DNA from: Fibrivirga algicola
GTDB lineage: Bacteria; Bacteroidota; Bacteroidia; Cytophagales; Spirosomataceae
NCBI RefSeq assembly: GCF_011742925.1
Contig: NZ_WAEL01000001.1
Coordinates: forward strand, 372,001 to 436,000
DNA: 64,000 bases
Direction: 5' to 3'
Of this stretch, positions 42,672 to 52,336 are shown one piece after another (position 1 is the first letter of the stretch; the number at the start of each line of letters is the position of its first letter). The position numbers and the translations under genes were made by a program. The notes beneath the pieces are model-generated. The model was not told the origin of the DNA. It saw only the letters and a program-made list of their open reading frames with translations, and searched no databases.

Positions 42672-43589
42672 TTACAGATTTCGGATGTATTTCTGACCAC
42701 CCAGGGCGCGCATCTGGCGGGCGATCTGTCGGGTGCGGCGCTGAATGTAGCTCGACGGTTTTTTGATCGAGAACTGGTTCGGGTTGGGGAGCACTGCGGC
42801 AATCCGGGCGGCTTCGTCGCGGTTAAGGGTGTAGGCCGAATGACCGTAGAACCGTTGCGAGGCGGCTTCGACACCAAAAGTCATGGGCCCGGTTTCAGCC
42901 ACGTTCAGGTACACCTCCAGAATGCGTTTTTTCCCCCAGATCAACTCGATCATCACCGTGAAATACACTTCCAGACCCTTACGAATGTAGCTGCGTCCCG
43001 TCCAGAGGAATACGTTTTTGGCTACCTGTTGCGAAATAGTACTGGCCCCGCGTGGTCGTTTACGGGTCTGATTTTCTTTAATGGCGTCCTGGATTTCGTC
43101 GAAATCGAACCCCCAATGGTAGGGAAACTGCTGATCTTCGGAAGCAATCACAGCCAGCGCCGCTTCCCGGTTGATCTCGCTATAGGGCCGCCAGGTTTTG
43201 TAAATCTTGCTCGATTTATCAGTGCCAATCGTGTCCAGTTTCCGACTGATGGTCAGGGGCGTAAACCAGACAGGTACGTATTTTAGGATGACTACCCAGG
43301 CAACCGAGGCCAGGAAAAGCACCAGAATTGTCCGACTAATCAGGGTGTAGGCTGTGTTGAGCCAGGGTCGTTGCCGCACGTAGGTACGTACTTGCAGCCA
43401 ATTGTGCCGGATAGCCGAGCCCAGGGTCGATCGCGACGAGGCCGACCGCTTCGCTTTGGCTGGGCGGGCAGAAGAACCAGAGGCAGGTCGTCCAGATGAG
43501 GACCGGTTTGGTGGAGGCATCGGCGTTACGGGCTGGGTGTCCGGCTGTGGTGGCGTTCGTAGGCGATTAACGCCTTTTATAGGCTGCAT
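42672..43589 (-). CDS. mtgA: Monofunctional biosynthetic peptidoglycan transglycosylase
   Basis: The 305-residue protein has a basic, Pro/Ser-rich cytoplasmic head (1-70), one membrane helix (about 78-105) and a GT51 domain. That domain has the catalytic Glu in ALAVIASEDQQFPYHWGFDF, then RPRGASTISQQVAKNVFLWTGRS and IELIWGKKRILEVYLNVAETGPMTFGVE. This polymerises lipid II into glycan strands without transpeptidase activity. The hemW stop is 12 nt upstream of its start, so the two are likely one operon. The C-terminal 50 residues are basic. Confidence 0.95.
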   Translation of the reverse strand: MQPIKGVNRLRTPPQPDTQPVTPMPPPNRSSSGRPASGSSARPAKAKRSASSRSTLGSAIRHNWLQVRTYVRQRPWLNTAYTLISRTILVLFLASVAWVVILKYVPVWFTPLTISRKLDTIGTDKSSKIYKTWRPYSEINREAALAVIASEDQQFPYHWGFDFDEIQDAIKENQTRKRPRGASTISQQVAKNVFLWTGRSYIRKGLEVYFTVMIELIWGKKRILEVYLNVAETGPMTFGVEAASQRFYGHSAYTLNRDEAARIAAVLPNPNQFSIKKPSSYIQRRTRQIARQMRALGGQKYIRNL

Positions 43590-43601
43590 AGTGTTACAAA
43601 C

Positions 43602-44717
43602 TTAGTCGACAAACAAGTCGCTTGCCACGCGGTCGGCGAAGAGTTTGCCCGTTTCGGTGAGCATCAGCACGTTGTTTGTGGTTTGCAGCCAGCCTGTTTG
43701 CGAAAGCTGCGCCAGTTCGCGTGCCTGTTCTGCCATAAACGAACGACCCAGTAAAGCGTCTAATTCACTGATCGTACAGCCCCAGATTGTTCGTAACCCA
43801 GTCAGCAGGTACTCGTTTACCTGATCGGCCTGTGATAGTTCTTCCCGTTCGGCGGGGATCTGATCGGTAGCCAGTGCCTGCACATAGCGCGCATTGTTGG
43901 CCACGTTGTGCTGCCGGCTTGGCCCGTTGTACGAATGCGCCGACGGTCCAATGCCCAGGTACGGCTTTCGCTGCCAATAGGCTGTGTTGTGGCGGGCAAA
44001 ATGCCCTTCTTTCGCAAAGTTCGAGATTTCGTAGTGAACGTACCTGGCAGCAGTCAGGGCAACGTCGAGCTCGGTAAACTGCAGGGCCGACAGGTTTTCA
44101 TCGACGGGCGTTAATTTCCCCTTTGCCGCCCACCGCCCAAAGGCCGTGTCGGGCTCTATCGTCAGGTTATAGGCCGACAGGTGGGGTACGTCGAGGGCAA
44201 TGGCGGTGGCAAGATCGGTAGCCCAGGTACGTTCCGAGATGCCGTAGATCAGGTCGATACTCAGGTTGTCGAAACCGGCATCGCGGGCACGCTGCACGCA
44301 GAGTTGAGCCTCTGTGGCGTTGTGGGCCCGGTTCATCCACCGAAGCGTCTCTTCGTCGAATGTCTGGATGCCAATGCTCAGGCGATTGACATACCGACGA
44401 AATAGGGCCAATTGAACGGGATCGGCCAGATCGTCGGGGTTGGCTTCGAGCGTAATTTCGGCTGAAGGGGAAACCGTGAAATTGCGGTGTATTGCCTCGA
44501 AGAGGTGGTCGAGTTCGGCTTCGGTCAGGAGGGAGGGCGTGCCCCCGCCAAAGTAAATCGTTTCCAGCGGCGCAGGAGGCAGGTACGTATGCCGCAGGTC
44601 AATCTCCTTCGCCATAGCCTCGACCAGTTGTCGTTTTCCGCGCAGGTTTGTACTGAAATGAAAATCGCAGTAGTGGCAAGCCTGTTTGCAAAAGGGAACG
44701 TGGAGGTAGAGGTGCAT
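43602..44717 (-). CDS. hemW: Radical SAM haem chaperone HemW
   Basis: The 371-residue protein starts LHVPFCKQACHYCDFHF, the radical-SAM Cys cluster, followed by ETIYFGGGTPSLL (SAM binding), LEANPDDL, and RLSIGIQTFDEETLRWMNRAH. It is of the HemW group rather than the oxygen-independent coproporphyrinogen oxidase HemN by length and by the N-terminal motif; HemW inserts haem into respiratory enzymes. It overlaps nothing and leads into mtgA. A stop-start distance of 12 nt suggests an operon. Confidence 0.9.
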   Translation of the reverse strand: MHLYLHVPFCKQACHYCDFHFSTNLRGKRQLVEAMAKEIDLRHTYLPPAPLETIYFGGGTPSLLTEAELDHLFEAIHRNFTVSPSAEITLEANPDDLADPVQLALFRRYVNRLSIGIQTFDEETLRWMNRAHNATEAQLCVQRARDAGFDNLSIDLIYGISERTWATDLATAIALDVPHLSAYNLTIEPDTAFGRWAAKGKLTPVDENLSALQFTELDVALTAARYVHYEISNFAKEGHFARHNTAYWQRKPYLGIGPSAHSYNGPSRQHNVANNARYVQALATDQIPAEREELSQADQVNEYLLTGLRTIWGCTISELDALLGRSFMAEQARELAQLSQTGWLQTTNNVLMLTETGKLFADRVASDLFVD

Positions 44718-44818
44718 GCGGGAACGTTTACAGGTTATTGCTCATGATTGCGCGGATAAACATACGCACGCTGACCTGAGGCCTGCAATTCTGAACAGCA
44801 AACTGTAAACCACGAACT

Positions 44819-44983
44819 CTATTTATCCGGACAGCTTTTGCAGCGTTTACCCTTCTTGTACTTTTTGCAGCACTTTTTCAGCGAGCAATCGGGCGTGTTA
44901 CGCAGGGTGTGTCCGAGAAGAGGAAGCAGGTAGAAGGTAGCCGTTGCGGGCTGCTCTGATTCGTGTTCTTGAAATGAGTTCAT
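44819..44983 (-). CDS. Small Cys/Lys-rich protein
   Basis: A 54-residue frame too short for routine ORF lists. It reads MNSFQEHESEQPATATFYLL, then a short hydrophobic stretch, and ends in a basic Cys cluster: CSLKKCCKKYKKGKRCKSCP. The five to six Cys with Lys suggest a metal-binding or DNA/RNA-binding tail. I recall similar small proteins in Bacteroidota but no function. It lies between hemW and the protease gene on the minus strand. ATG at 44983, TAG at 44819. Confidence 0.5.
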   Translation of the reverse strand: MNSFQEHESEQPATATFYLLPLLGHTLRNTPDCSLKKCCKKYKKGKRCKSCPDK

Positions 44984-45041
44984 ACGTTGGTGATAAAGCG
45001 TAACGAAGATACAGGTTGTTTAGACTCTTTCCAAAGAAAGG

Positions 45042-45049
45042 TAAATTTG
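45042..45049 (+). promoter_or_regulatory. Candidate -7 box of the first T9SS protease
   Basis: TAAATTTG matches TAnnTTTG and lies about 110 nt before the start of the S8 protease gene at 45160; TTG at 45016-45018 is the best -33 match but the 23-nt spacing is long. Confidence 0.3.
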
Positions 45050-45159
45050 TTCTGGAACATTGTTGTGAAAAGATGCACTGGGTTGCAACGGACAGCGTGC
45101 ATAAACAGTAATTACCATGTAGATTTGTTTAGACGACAAACTTCTTCATTAATAAACCT

Positions 45160-48100
45160 ATGCCCAATTTTTACCGACTTGTCGGGCTTGTCCTGCTGCT
45201 TGGTGGGCCAGCGCTTGCTCAGCCTCTGCCGCAGTATAGCGTAGCTCAGAAAAACCAACTACAGGTTCTTCAGCAAACCCTGACCGCCGAACGATCGGCC
45301 AATTATCAGAAGGCCGTTTTAGCGGCGCAAAAGCAGGGGAGAGCTATTGAAGAACCGGCTGGAAACGGCCTTACCCGTCGGCTACGGGGTATTGATGAGC
45401 AAACCGGCAACCTGCTCTACGACATGGTTGATTTCAACGCCCGCGCCGCCAACACTACCCGCACCAATAGCCTGTATAGTGGCGGAAGTTTGGGCGTGAA
45501 CCTAAGTGGTAACAGCGAAGTCGTGCGCAACCGCCTGGGTGTTTGGGACGGCGCAAAAGTGTACGCCGCCCATCCTGAATTTGGGAGCCGCGTAATTCAG
45601 CAGGATAATCCATCGACCACCAATCGCGAAAGCGAAAACGTGTACCACGCCACCCACGTGTCGGGAACGATGGCAGCAGCAGGTATTAATCCGCTGGCGA
45701 AGGGCATGGCGCCGGGGGCCAATCTCAGAGCCTGGGATTTTAGCAATGATATCAGCGAGATGACGCTTGCTGCCTCTGATCTGCTGGTGTCAAACCATTC
45801 GTATGGAACAATCGCGGGCTGGAACTACAACGACAGCCGCACCACTACCAACAAATGGGAGTGGTATGGTGATACGACCTTGAATGCTACGCAGGACTTT
45901 AAGTTTGGCCTCTACGAGGATAACGCCCGTTCCTGGGACCGTATCGCCAATGCATCACCCTATTACCTGATTGTAAAATCGGCGGGTAATAGCCACGCTG
46001 AAGGTGGGCCACCAGCCGGTCAGGGTTATTATCTGGTGCAGCACGGCAACCGGCTGAGTACGACGCCCCGTGATACTCAGTTTGGATACGACCAGATTTC
46101 GACTTATGGAACAGCAAAGAATATTCTGTCGGTAGGGGCCGTTGCGTCGATCACCAATGGCTACAGCCGGCCCTCCGACGTAAGTCTGGCCTCGTTCAGT
46201 AGCTGGGGGCCAACCGATGATGGCCGGATAAAGCCGGATATTGTGGGCGTAGGCGTCAATGTAATCTCAACGGCGTCGTCGACTTCTTTCGCCTATGGTG
46301 CGTTGAGCGGCACGTCTATGTCATCGCCAAACGTGTCGGGGTCGGCCCTGTTGCTTCAGGAGTATTATGCGCAGCTAAATGCGGGTCAACTTATGCGGGC
46401 GGCTACGCTAAGGGGGCTAATAATTCATACGGCCAACGAAGTAGGTGCCAGTATCGGCCCTGACTATCAGGCTGGCTGGGGTCTGATGAACGTGGAACGC
46501 GCTGCCCGGGTAATCCTGAATGCAGACAAGAGCAACCTCCTCGAAGAACGTACCCTCACGCAGGGCCAATCGTTCTCGGTGACAATGGTTGCGTCGGGAC
46601 GCGGCCCGCTGGTGGCTACCATCTGCTGGAGCGACCCGGAGGCAACGGCGACTACCGGCACCAACCGCTTCAATAACCGGACCCCTAAATTGGTCAACGA
46701 TCTGGATGCCCGCCTCAGCGATGGCCAGACCATTCTACAGCCCTGGACACTGGACCCCGAAAACCCCAGCCAGGCGGCGAAGCCCGGTGATAATATCCGC
46801 GATAACGTAGAGCAGGTGTATGTGGCAAATCCGGTTCCGGGACGTACCTACACACTGACGATCAGCCATAAAGGCACGCTGACGGGTACTGCCGGACAGG
46901 CCTATGCCCTGCTGGTAAGCGGCGCCGGGGGAGCCGCGTATTGCACATCTGCCGCTACCTCGTCGGCCGATACAAAGATTGCCCGTGTTCAATTCGCCGG
47001 TGTGAACCAGGCAGGTGCAGAAGGGTGTGCCACTTACACTGATTTCATGAGCACCACGGCGGCGGTTACTGAAATACAACCCAGCCAGCCTATTCCGCTC
47101 ACCGTGACTACCGGTACGTGCGGTGCAGCCAAGGCTGCTGTAGTTAACGTGTATGCCGACTGGAATGCCAACGGTACCTTTACCGATGCCGGTGAACTGC
47201 TGGGTACGTCCGGCGTGCTGAATGGCCCCGGTACGTTCCTGTCGACGCTGACGGCCCCCGCCAGCGTGACGGCGGGTACGCTGGTGCGCCTGCGTATTGT
47301 AGCGGTAGAAACGACCGATGCTACTTCGGTACAACCGTGCGGCAGCTACGGCAATGGCGAAACGCAGGAATACCTGTTGCGGGTGATTGCCCCGCAGACC
47401 GATGTAACGGCGGTTGCGCTGGAAGGGGCTTCTGCGTTTTGCGCCAACACGCAGAACGTGGCGGTTCGGGTGCGAAACAATGGTGGCACCGAGCAGCGTA
47501 ACCTGCCCGTCACGCTTCAGGTTATCAATGCCGCCAATCAGCTTGTGGCGTCGCTGTCCAGCACCGTGCCATCGTTACGCGCTTACCGCGATGCGCTCGT
47601 GTCGTTTGATCTGCCCGCATCGGTGTCCCTGGCGACGGGACAAGCCTACCGGTTTGTTGCCACCATTGCACTGGCCGGTGACCAGGATACAACCAATAAC
47701 CGACTGGTTGTCAGTCGTACTATTGGCGTAGGTACCGTTACGGGGACGTTCTCTGCCGCTGCCTGTGGCACAGATCCGACGGTAACCCTACGAAACACAG
47801 GAAACAGCGTTGCGTTCTGGTATGATGCTCCCACCTCAGGTACGTTGGTGGCGGTAGGTAATCAGACAACGGCGGCGGCGCGCTCTGTGTACTACGTGAC
47901 CACCAACGATTTTGCCGGGCGATTAGGGCCAGCGGCGAAGACCGATTTTCAGGGTGGTAGCTACGCGGGCAATTTTGGCCCTCAACCGTTGATCAGCACA
48001 AAAGTACCGTTGCGCATCGAGCGGGCGCGGATCTACACGGGTGCGCCGGGCCGACTGACCTTCCAGGTACGTAAGTTCGACGAAACGGTCATTTCCAGCA

Positions 48101-49224
48101 CTACGATCGATGTGGTGGCTACCCGAACGTTACCTGCATCGCAAACGCTCAGCAGTGGGCAACAGGCCGACGATCCGAATGATGCCGGGGCTGTTTATCC
48201 GCTGAACCTGTCGATTCCGGAGCCGGGTGATTATAAGATCACGATCGAGTACGAAGAGGGCGTTACCATTTTCCGGAGCAACTCGGTAACCGCCGGATCG
48301 GGGTCGAGCTTCGCCTTTCCGTATGCTTTGCGCGCGCAAAACGGCGACGTGATTGCCAGCAGCAAAGGGTCGCTCTTCAACACGACCGATACGCTACGGA
48401 CGGCCTGGTATTATTTCTACGACATGCAACTGCGCCCACTCGATTGCCCGGCTGCTCAACGAACGGCGGTGACGGTGACTACGCTGCCATCACCCACAGT
48501 TTCACTGGCCGCCCTGACTTCAACTACCGCTTGTCTGGGCGGTACGGTGACTCTTCGGTCTACGTCGACAACGGCGGTGGCTGGCGAGGTACTTTCGTAC
48601 CAGTGGTTGCTGAATGGACAGGCGATTGCGGGCGCTACGAGCCAATCCTATGCGGCCGGTGTCAGTGGGCAATATGCCTTGCGGTTGGGTAGCAGTTGCA
48701 CGCCCATTACTTCGTCGACGGTGGGAGTGACCATCATTCAGCCACAGTTACCAACGATTGTGCTGTCGGGGCAGACCTTAACGTCAAATGCGGCGTCGGG
48801 TAATCAGTGGCTTCAAAATGGCGTTCCTGTGTCGGGTGCTACCGGGCAAACATTCGTTGCATCGAATACCGGGAGGTATTCAGTCCGGGCTAATGTAAAT
48901 GGGTGTGGTGATGCTATCTCTGAGGAACTGTACGTCGCTATTCTGGCGGTTGAACCTCAGTTGGAGGCAAGCCTGAAGGTGTATCCGAATCCAACGCGGA
49001 ATCAGCTCACCGTTGAGGTCGCTGCGCCCGACTCGGGACCAATGCCAACGGTCAGGCTGCTCGACGCGCGCGGCGTGCTACAGCAGACGACAACGATGAG
49101 CCGGGTGCTGACTCGCTGCTCGGCTACGCTAGACCTCACTGGCCTGCCAGCCGGTACGTTTTTTGTACAAGTAGTGACTGATACCGCCCAGGTTGGTGCG
49201 GTGAAAGCAGTGCTCAAGTACTAA
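45160..49224 (+). CDS. Secreted subtilisin-family (S8) protease with T9SS sorting domain
   Basis: The 1354-residue protein has a signal peptide (1-20, then Q) and an S8 domain (about 115-440). The triad is Asp130 in VWDGAKV, His163 in HATHVSGT and Ser386 in SGTSMSSPNVSG, with oxyanion Asn277 in KSAGNSHAEGGPP. A CUB-like/proprotein-like beta domain follows (about 455-590, SGRGPLVATICWSDPEA). Next are a GEVED module with NVYADWNANGTFTDAGE (about 655), a CARDB-like module, Ig-like modules, and a type-A T9SS sorting tail (VYPNPTRNQLTVEV to the end, last ~80). Such proteins pass the outer membrane by the type IX system and stay cell-attached or are released. A paralogue follows 15 nt later. Confidence 0.93.
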   Translation: MPNFYRLVGLVLLLGGPALAQPLPQYSVAQKNQLQVLQQTLTAERSANYQKAVLAAQKQGRAIEEPAGNGLTRRLRGIDEQTGNLLYDMVDFNARAANTTRTNSLYSGGSLGVNLSGNSEVVRNRLGVWDGAKVYAAHPEFGSRVIQQDNPSTTNRESENVYHATHVSGTMAAAGINPLAKGMAPGANLRAWDFSNDISEMTLAASDLLVSNHSYGTIAGWNYNDSRTTTNKWEWYGDTTLNATQDFKFGLYEDNARSWDRIANASPYYLIVKSAGNSHAEGGPPAGQGYYLVQHGNRLSTTPRDTQFGYDQISTYGTAKNILSVGAVASITNGYSRPSDVSLASFSSWGPTDDGRIKPDIVGVGVNVISTASSTSFAYGALSGTSMSSPNVSGSALLLQEYYAQLNAGQLMRAATLRGLIIHTANEVGASIGPDYQAGWGLMNVERAARVILNADKSNLLEERTLTQGQSFSVTMVASGRGPLVATICWSDPEATATTGTNRFNNRTPKLVNDLDARLSDGQTILQPWTLDPENPSQAAKPGDNIRDNVEQVYVANPVPGRTYTLTISHKGTLTGTAGQAYALLVSGAGGAAYCTSAATSSADTKIARVQFAGVNQAGAEGCATYTDFMSTTAAVTEIQPSQPIPLTVTTGTCGAAKAAVVNVYADWNANGTFTDAGELLGTSGVLNGPGTFLSTLTAPASVTAGTLVRLRIVAVETTDATSVQPCGSYGNGETQEYLLRVIAPQTDVTAVALEGASAFCANTQNVAVRVRNNGGTEQRNLPVTLQVINAANQLVASLSSTVPSLRAYRDALVSFDLPASVSLATGQAYRFVATIALAGDQDTTNNRLVVSRTIGVGTVTGTFSAAACGTDPTVTLRNTGNSVAFWYDAPTSGTLVAVGNQTTAAARSVYYVTTNDFAGRLGPAAKTDFQGGSYAGNFGPQPLISTKVPLRIERARIYTGAPGRLTFQVRKFDETVISSTTIDVVATRTLPASQTLSSGQQADDPNDAGAVYPLNLSIPEPGDYKITIEYEEGVTIFRSNSVTAGSGSSFAFPYALRAQNGDVIASSKGSLFNTTDTLRTAWYYFYDMQLRPLDCPAAQRTAVTVTTLPSPTVSLAALTSTTACLGGTVTLRSTSTTAVAGEVLSYQWLLNGQAIAGATSQSYAAGVSGQYALRLGSSCTPITSSTVGVTIIQPQLPTIVLSGQTLTSNAASGNQWLQNGVPVSGATGQTFVASNTGRYSVRANVNGCGDAISEELYVAILAVEPQLEASLKVYPNPTRNQLTVEVAAPDSGPMPTVRLLDARGVLQQTTTMSRVLTRCSATLDLTGLPAGTFFVQVVTDTAQVGAVKAVLKY

Positions 49225-49239
49225 ACGACTTTACCTCTC

Positions 49240-52047
49240 TTGACTTCCTTTGATCGTGCATGGCCCCAAGTAGTTAATCGTATCCATGTTCTGAGTAAGG
49301 GGCTGGTAAATGGGCTCATTGTCAGTATACTGGCATCGGCTGTCGTTCAGGCGCAGACCTATATCACCCCATACATCACGCCACGGCCTGCTCCATCGAC
49401 CCAGTTGGTTGACGTGGGTGGGCCGTCGGCGTTGCGGGGTAGCAAATCGTATGCCAGTCATCGGGCTACACTTGATTTGGGAGGCGACGCCACCGGGCAT
49501 CCGCTCGTGTATGGATTGCATAATACTGAAGCGGCGCAGGGCACACGTACCCAGTCGCTGTATGGCCAGAACCTGACCGGCCTGTTTCTGAACGGAGGCA
49601 CACGCTTCGTGTCGGGTAGACTGGGACTCTGGGATGGTGGACGGGTGTTGACCGAGCACCGCGAATTTGGGGGCCGGGTCACCATGCGTAATGCCAGTGC
49701 GGTGTTGAGTAACCACGCTACACACATGGCGGGTACGCTGATAGCGGCCGGTATTGTGCCCGAGGCCCGGGGCATGGCTTATGGCGCATCGCTGGCCGTG
49801 TGGGACTACACCAACGATTTAGCTGAGTTGTCGACGGCTGCGGCCGACCTGTTGGTGTCGGTGCATGCCTACGGGCCATTGTCGGGTTGGGTACAGAATC
49901 TGAACCGCCCCGGCATCGACGCCAGCCGAAAGTGGGAGTGGTGGGGCAACACAACCGTCAGTGCTACCGAAGATTACCTGTTTGGCTTTTACAGTACCAA
50001 AGCCCGAGAAGTAGACAAACTGCTTTATGCTAATCCCGGCCTGCTGATGGTGCGCTCAGCCGATAACAAACGTGCTGAAACGGGTCCCCCCGCCAACACG
50101 CCCTACTACCTGAACAGCACCGATCAGCAGAGCACGCTGGCGCGCAGCCGCAACGATGCCTACGATGTTATTCCCGGCGAAGCCAACGCTAAAAACGTGT
50201 TGACGGTTGGCGCGGCCGAAGTGTCGCTCAACAGTGATAATGATCCCACCCGCCTGCTGGTATCTCCTTATAGCGGTTGGGGACCTACCGACGACGGTCG
50301 GATAAAACCCGACTTACTGGGTATTGGCACGGGTGTTTACTCGACGTTATCAGACGGTGTGGGGGCCTACGGTACCAATACAGGTACGTCGATGGCGGCG
50401 GCCAATGTGGCCGGTTCGCTTTTGTTGATACAAGAGTTATATGCCCGCCAAACCAATGGTAAGTTTCTGCGGTCGGCTACCGTAAAAGGACTGGCTATTC
50501 ACACGGCAAACCGACTTACCCCCGCAATTGGCCCCGATTACCGGCAGGGCTGGGGCTTGCTCAATACCGAAGCCGCAGCGGCCGTTGTGCAGAATGCCAA
50601 CCAGGCGCACCTGATCAACGAATCGACCCTTACGCAGGGGCAGACTTGGACCACTACCGTAACGGCACAGGGTAGTGAGCCGCTGGTCATCACCATTTGC
50701 TGGACCGATCCGGAGGGAACAGTAAACCCGTTGCTGCCGTCGTCCCTGAATAATCGTGCGCCCAAGCTGGTGAACGACCTTGATCTGCGGGTAGTCGCTG
50801 GCAGCCAGACAGCATTGCCCTTTGTGCTCAATCCCGCCAGCCCGACCGACGCCGCTATTAAAGCCGATAACAGTCGCGACAATGTAGAGCAGGTATACAT
50901 TGCTACTCCTGTGGCGGGGCAGAACTACACCATTCGGGTCACCCACAAAGGCACCTTGCAGAGCGGAACTCAGCCCTTTACACTTATCGCCAGTGGTCGC
51001 CGGCATGTGAAATGTACGCTACCCGGCCTGGCTCTACTGGCCAAATCAGATACGACGATCTGTGCTGGAACTACGTTTACCCTGAAAACGGAGGATATTC
51101 CGGGTGTTCAATACGAATGGCTGCGCGACGGGGTTCAGATTCTGGAAGCTAGTTCGCCCGACTGCCCCATTCAGGAAGCGGGCGCCTACACCCTCCGCTA
51201 CACCGATCGGAGTGGCTGTACCGGGCTGTCGGTTCCCGTTAAGGTGCAGGTGTTCACCCCGGCTGTGCAGGTTTCGCCTGCCACAGCCAATCAGTTTTTG
51301 TGTCCCGGTCAACCCTTCGTTCAGTTGGTGGCGGCGGTCAATTACGGGACCACGCTCAGCTGGCTCCGTAATGGTGCGCCATTAACGACAGGTGTCGTTA
51401 GTTCATCGCTAACAATTGCGCAGGAAGGCGTTTACCAAGCTCAGGCCACCCAAAACGGTTGCGTTGGGCATTCGCCCGAGGTAACGGTACGGGAATCTAC
51501 GGTCAACAAGGTGACAGTAACGCCAACCGACGAGGTCATTCAGCTTCCTGTCGGTGCCAGTCTGACGCTGGACGTCATACCTGATACCCAGTATACTTAC
51601 CAATGGTTTACCGACAAGCAGCCGATCGCCAACGCAACAAAGGCAAGCCTGATCGTCAACCAGCCAGGTACGTATCGGGTGCGCGTAACGCAACAGCAGT
51701 GCGTCGGCTGGTCTGATGATAAGCTCGTTCGCCGCTCGGCTTGGACAAGCACTAGCGTAGCCGATTCGCTGCTGAGTTTTGGTGCCGATGACAGCACTTT
51801 TATTGCCTATCCTAATCCGGTACTCACTACGCTGCTGATCCGGTACCTGCGGCCGGGTGCCGCAAGAGTAAGTGCCGAAGTATACAGTTCGGCAGGGCAT
51901 CTTGAGAAAGCAGGCTTCTTTCTGAACCGCTTTTCAAACGGCTTATTTTCGCTCGATCTCCCCGTTTTCGACTTGCCGGTGGGCGTTTATGTACTTCGCC
52001 TCACCGATGGTATCCGTCAACGAAGTATGCGGTTTATACGACGCTGA
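49240..52047 (+). CDS. Secreted subtilisin-family (S8) protease with T9SS sorting domain, paralogue
   Basis: The 935-residue protein is a shorter paralogue of the upstream gene. Asp132 (LWDGGRV), His159 (HATHMAG), Asn276 (RSADNKRAE) and Ser384 (GTSMAAANVAG) complete the triad and oxyanion site. The body has about 45% similar segments by eye. The C-terminal region holds PKD/Ig-like repeats with CPGQPFVQLVAAVNYG-type units and ends with a T9SS tail (AYPNPVLTTLLIRYL). The start is TTG at 49240; no ATG or GTG lies upstream in frame near the leader MTSFDRAWPQ...VNGLIVSILASAVVQA. The 15-nt spacing suggests co-transcription. The GEVED and CARDB modules of copy 1 are absent. Confidence 0.9.
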   Translation: MTSFDRAWPQVVNRIHVLSKGLVNGLIVSILASAVVQAQTYITPYITPRPAPSTQLVDVGGPSALRGSKSYASHRATLDLGGDATGHPLVYGLHNTEAAQGTRTQSLYGQNLTGLFLNGGTRFVSGRLGLWDGGRVLTEHREFGGRVTMRNASAVLSNHATHMAGTLIAAGIVPEARGMAYGASLAVWDYTNDLAELSTAAADLLVSVHAYGPLSGWVQNLNRPGIDASRKWEWWGNTTVSATEDYLFGFYSTKAREVDKLLYANPGLLMVRSADNKRAETGPPANTPYYLNSTDQQSTLARSRNDAYDVIPGEANAKNVLTVGAAEVSLNSDNDPTRLLVSPYSGWGPTDDGRIKPDLLGIGTGVYSTLSDGVGAYGTNTGTSMAAANVAGSLLLIQELYARQTNGKFLRSATVKGLAIHTANRLTPAIGPDYRQGWGLLNTEAAAAVVQNANQAHLINESTLTQGQTWTTTVTAQGSEPLVITICWTDPEGTVNPLLPSSLNNRAPKLVNDLDLRVVAGSQTALPFVLNPASPTDAAIKADNSRDNVEQVYIATPVAGQNYTIRVTHKGTLQSGTQPFTLIASGRRHVKCTLPGLALLAKSDTTICAGTTFTLKTEDIPGVQYEWLRDGVQILEASSPDCPIQEAGAYTLRYTDRSGCTGLSVPVKVQVFTPAVQVSPATANQFLCPGQPFVQLVAAVNYGTTLSWLRNGAPLTTGVVSSSLTIAQEGVYQAQATQNGCVGHSPEVTVRESTVNKVTVTPTDEVIQLPVGASLTLDVIPDTQYTYQWFTDKQPIANATKASLIVNQPGTYRVRVTQQQCVGWSDDKLVRRSAWTSTSVADSLLSFGADDSTFIAYPNPVLTTLLIRYLRPGAARVSAEVYSSAGHLEKAGFFLNRFSNGLFSLDLPVFDLPVGVYVLRLTDGIRQRSMRFIRR

Positions 52048-52336
52048 TGGGGGGATGCTGCTGGTAAAAATAGAGGCATGAACCAAGCTGAAACTGGTTT
52101 GCGCTACGCTGCGTGTATTGGCTTGAGGTTTTTATGTTACTAAGCCCTTCTCATAAGAGTCTGCACCAAGGCGGTAATAGTTGCTTAATGCACTGGTAAT
52201 AATATGGTAAAATTGGTTTTAAGTAGCTAATAATCAGAAGGTTTATAGGGGGTTATGTTATCATATTGTGAACAGGGGTTTCGATGCTGAGTTGGTTCTA
52301 ATCTTTGCGCCAACAGACTACCAAAACAACGTTTAC

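Noticed and set aside
42540-42877. N-terminal extension of the haloperoxidase frame
   Set aside because: The extra 114 codons overlap mtgA on the same strand and run through a perfect palindrome; the lipoprotein leader begins at the ATG at 42535.
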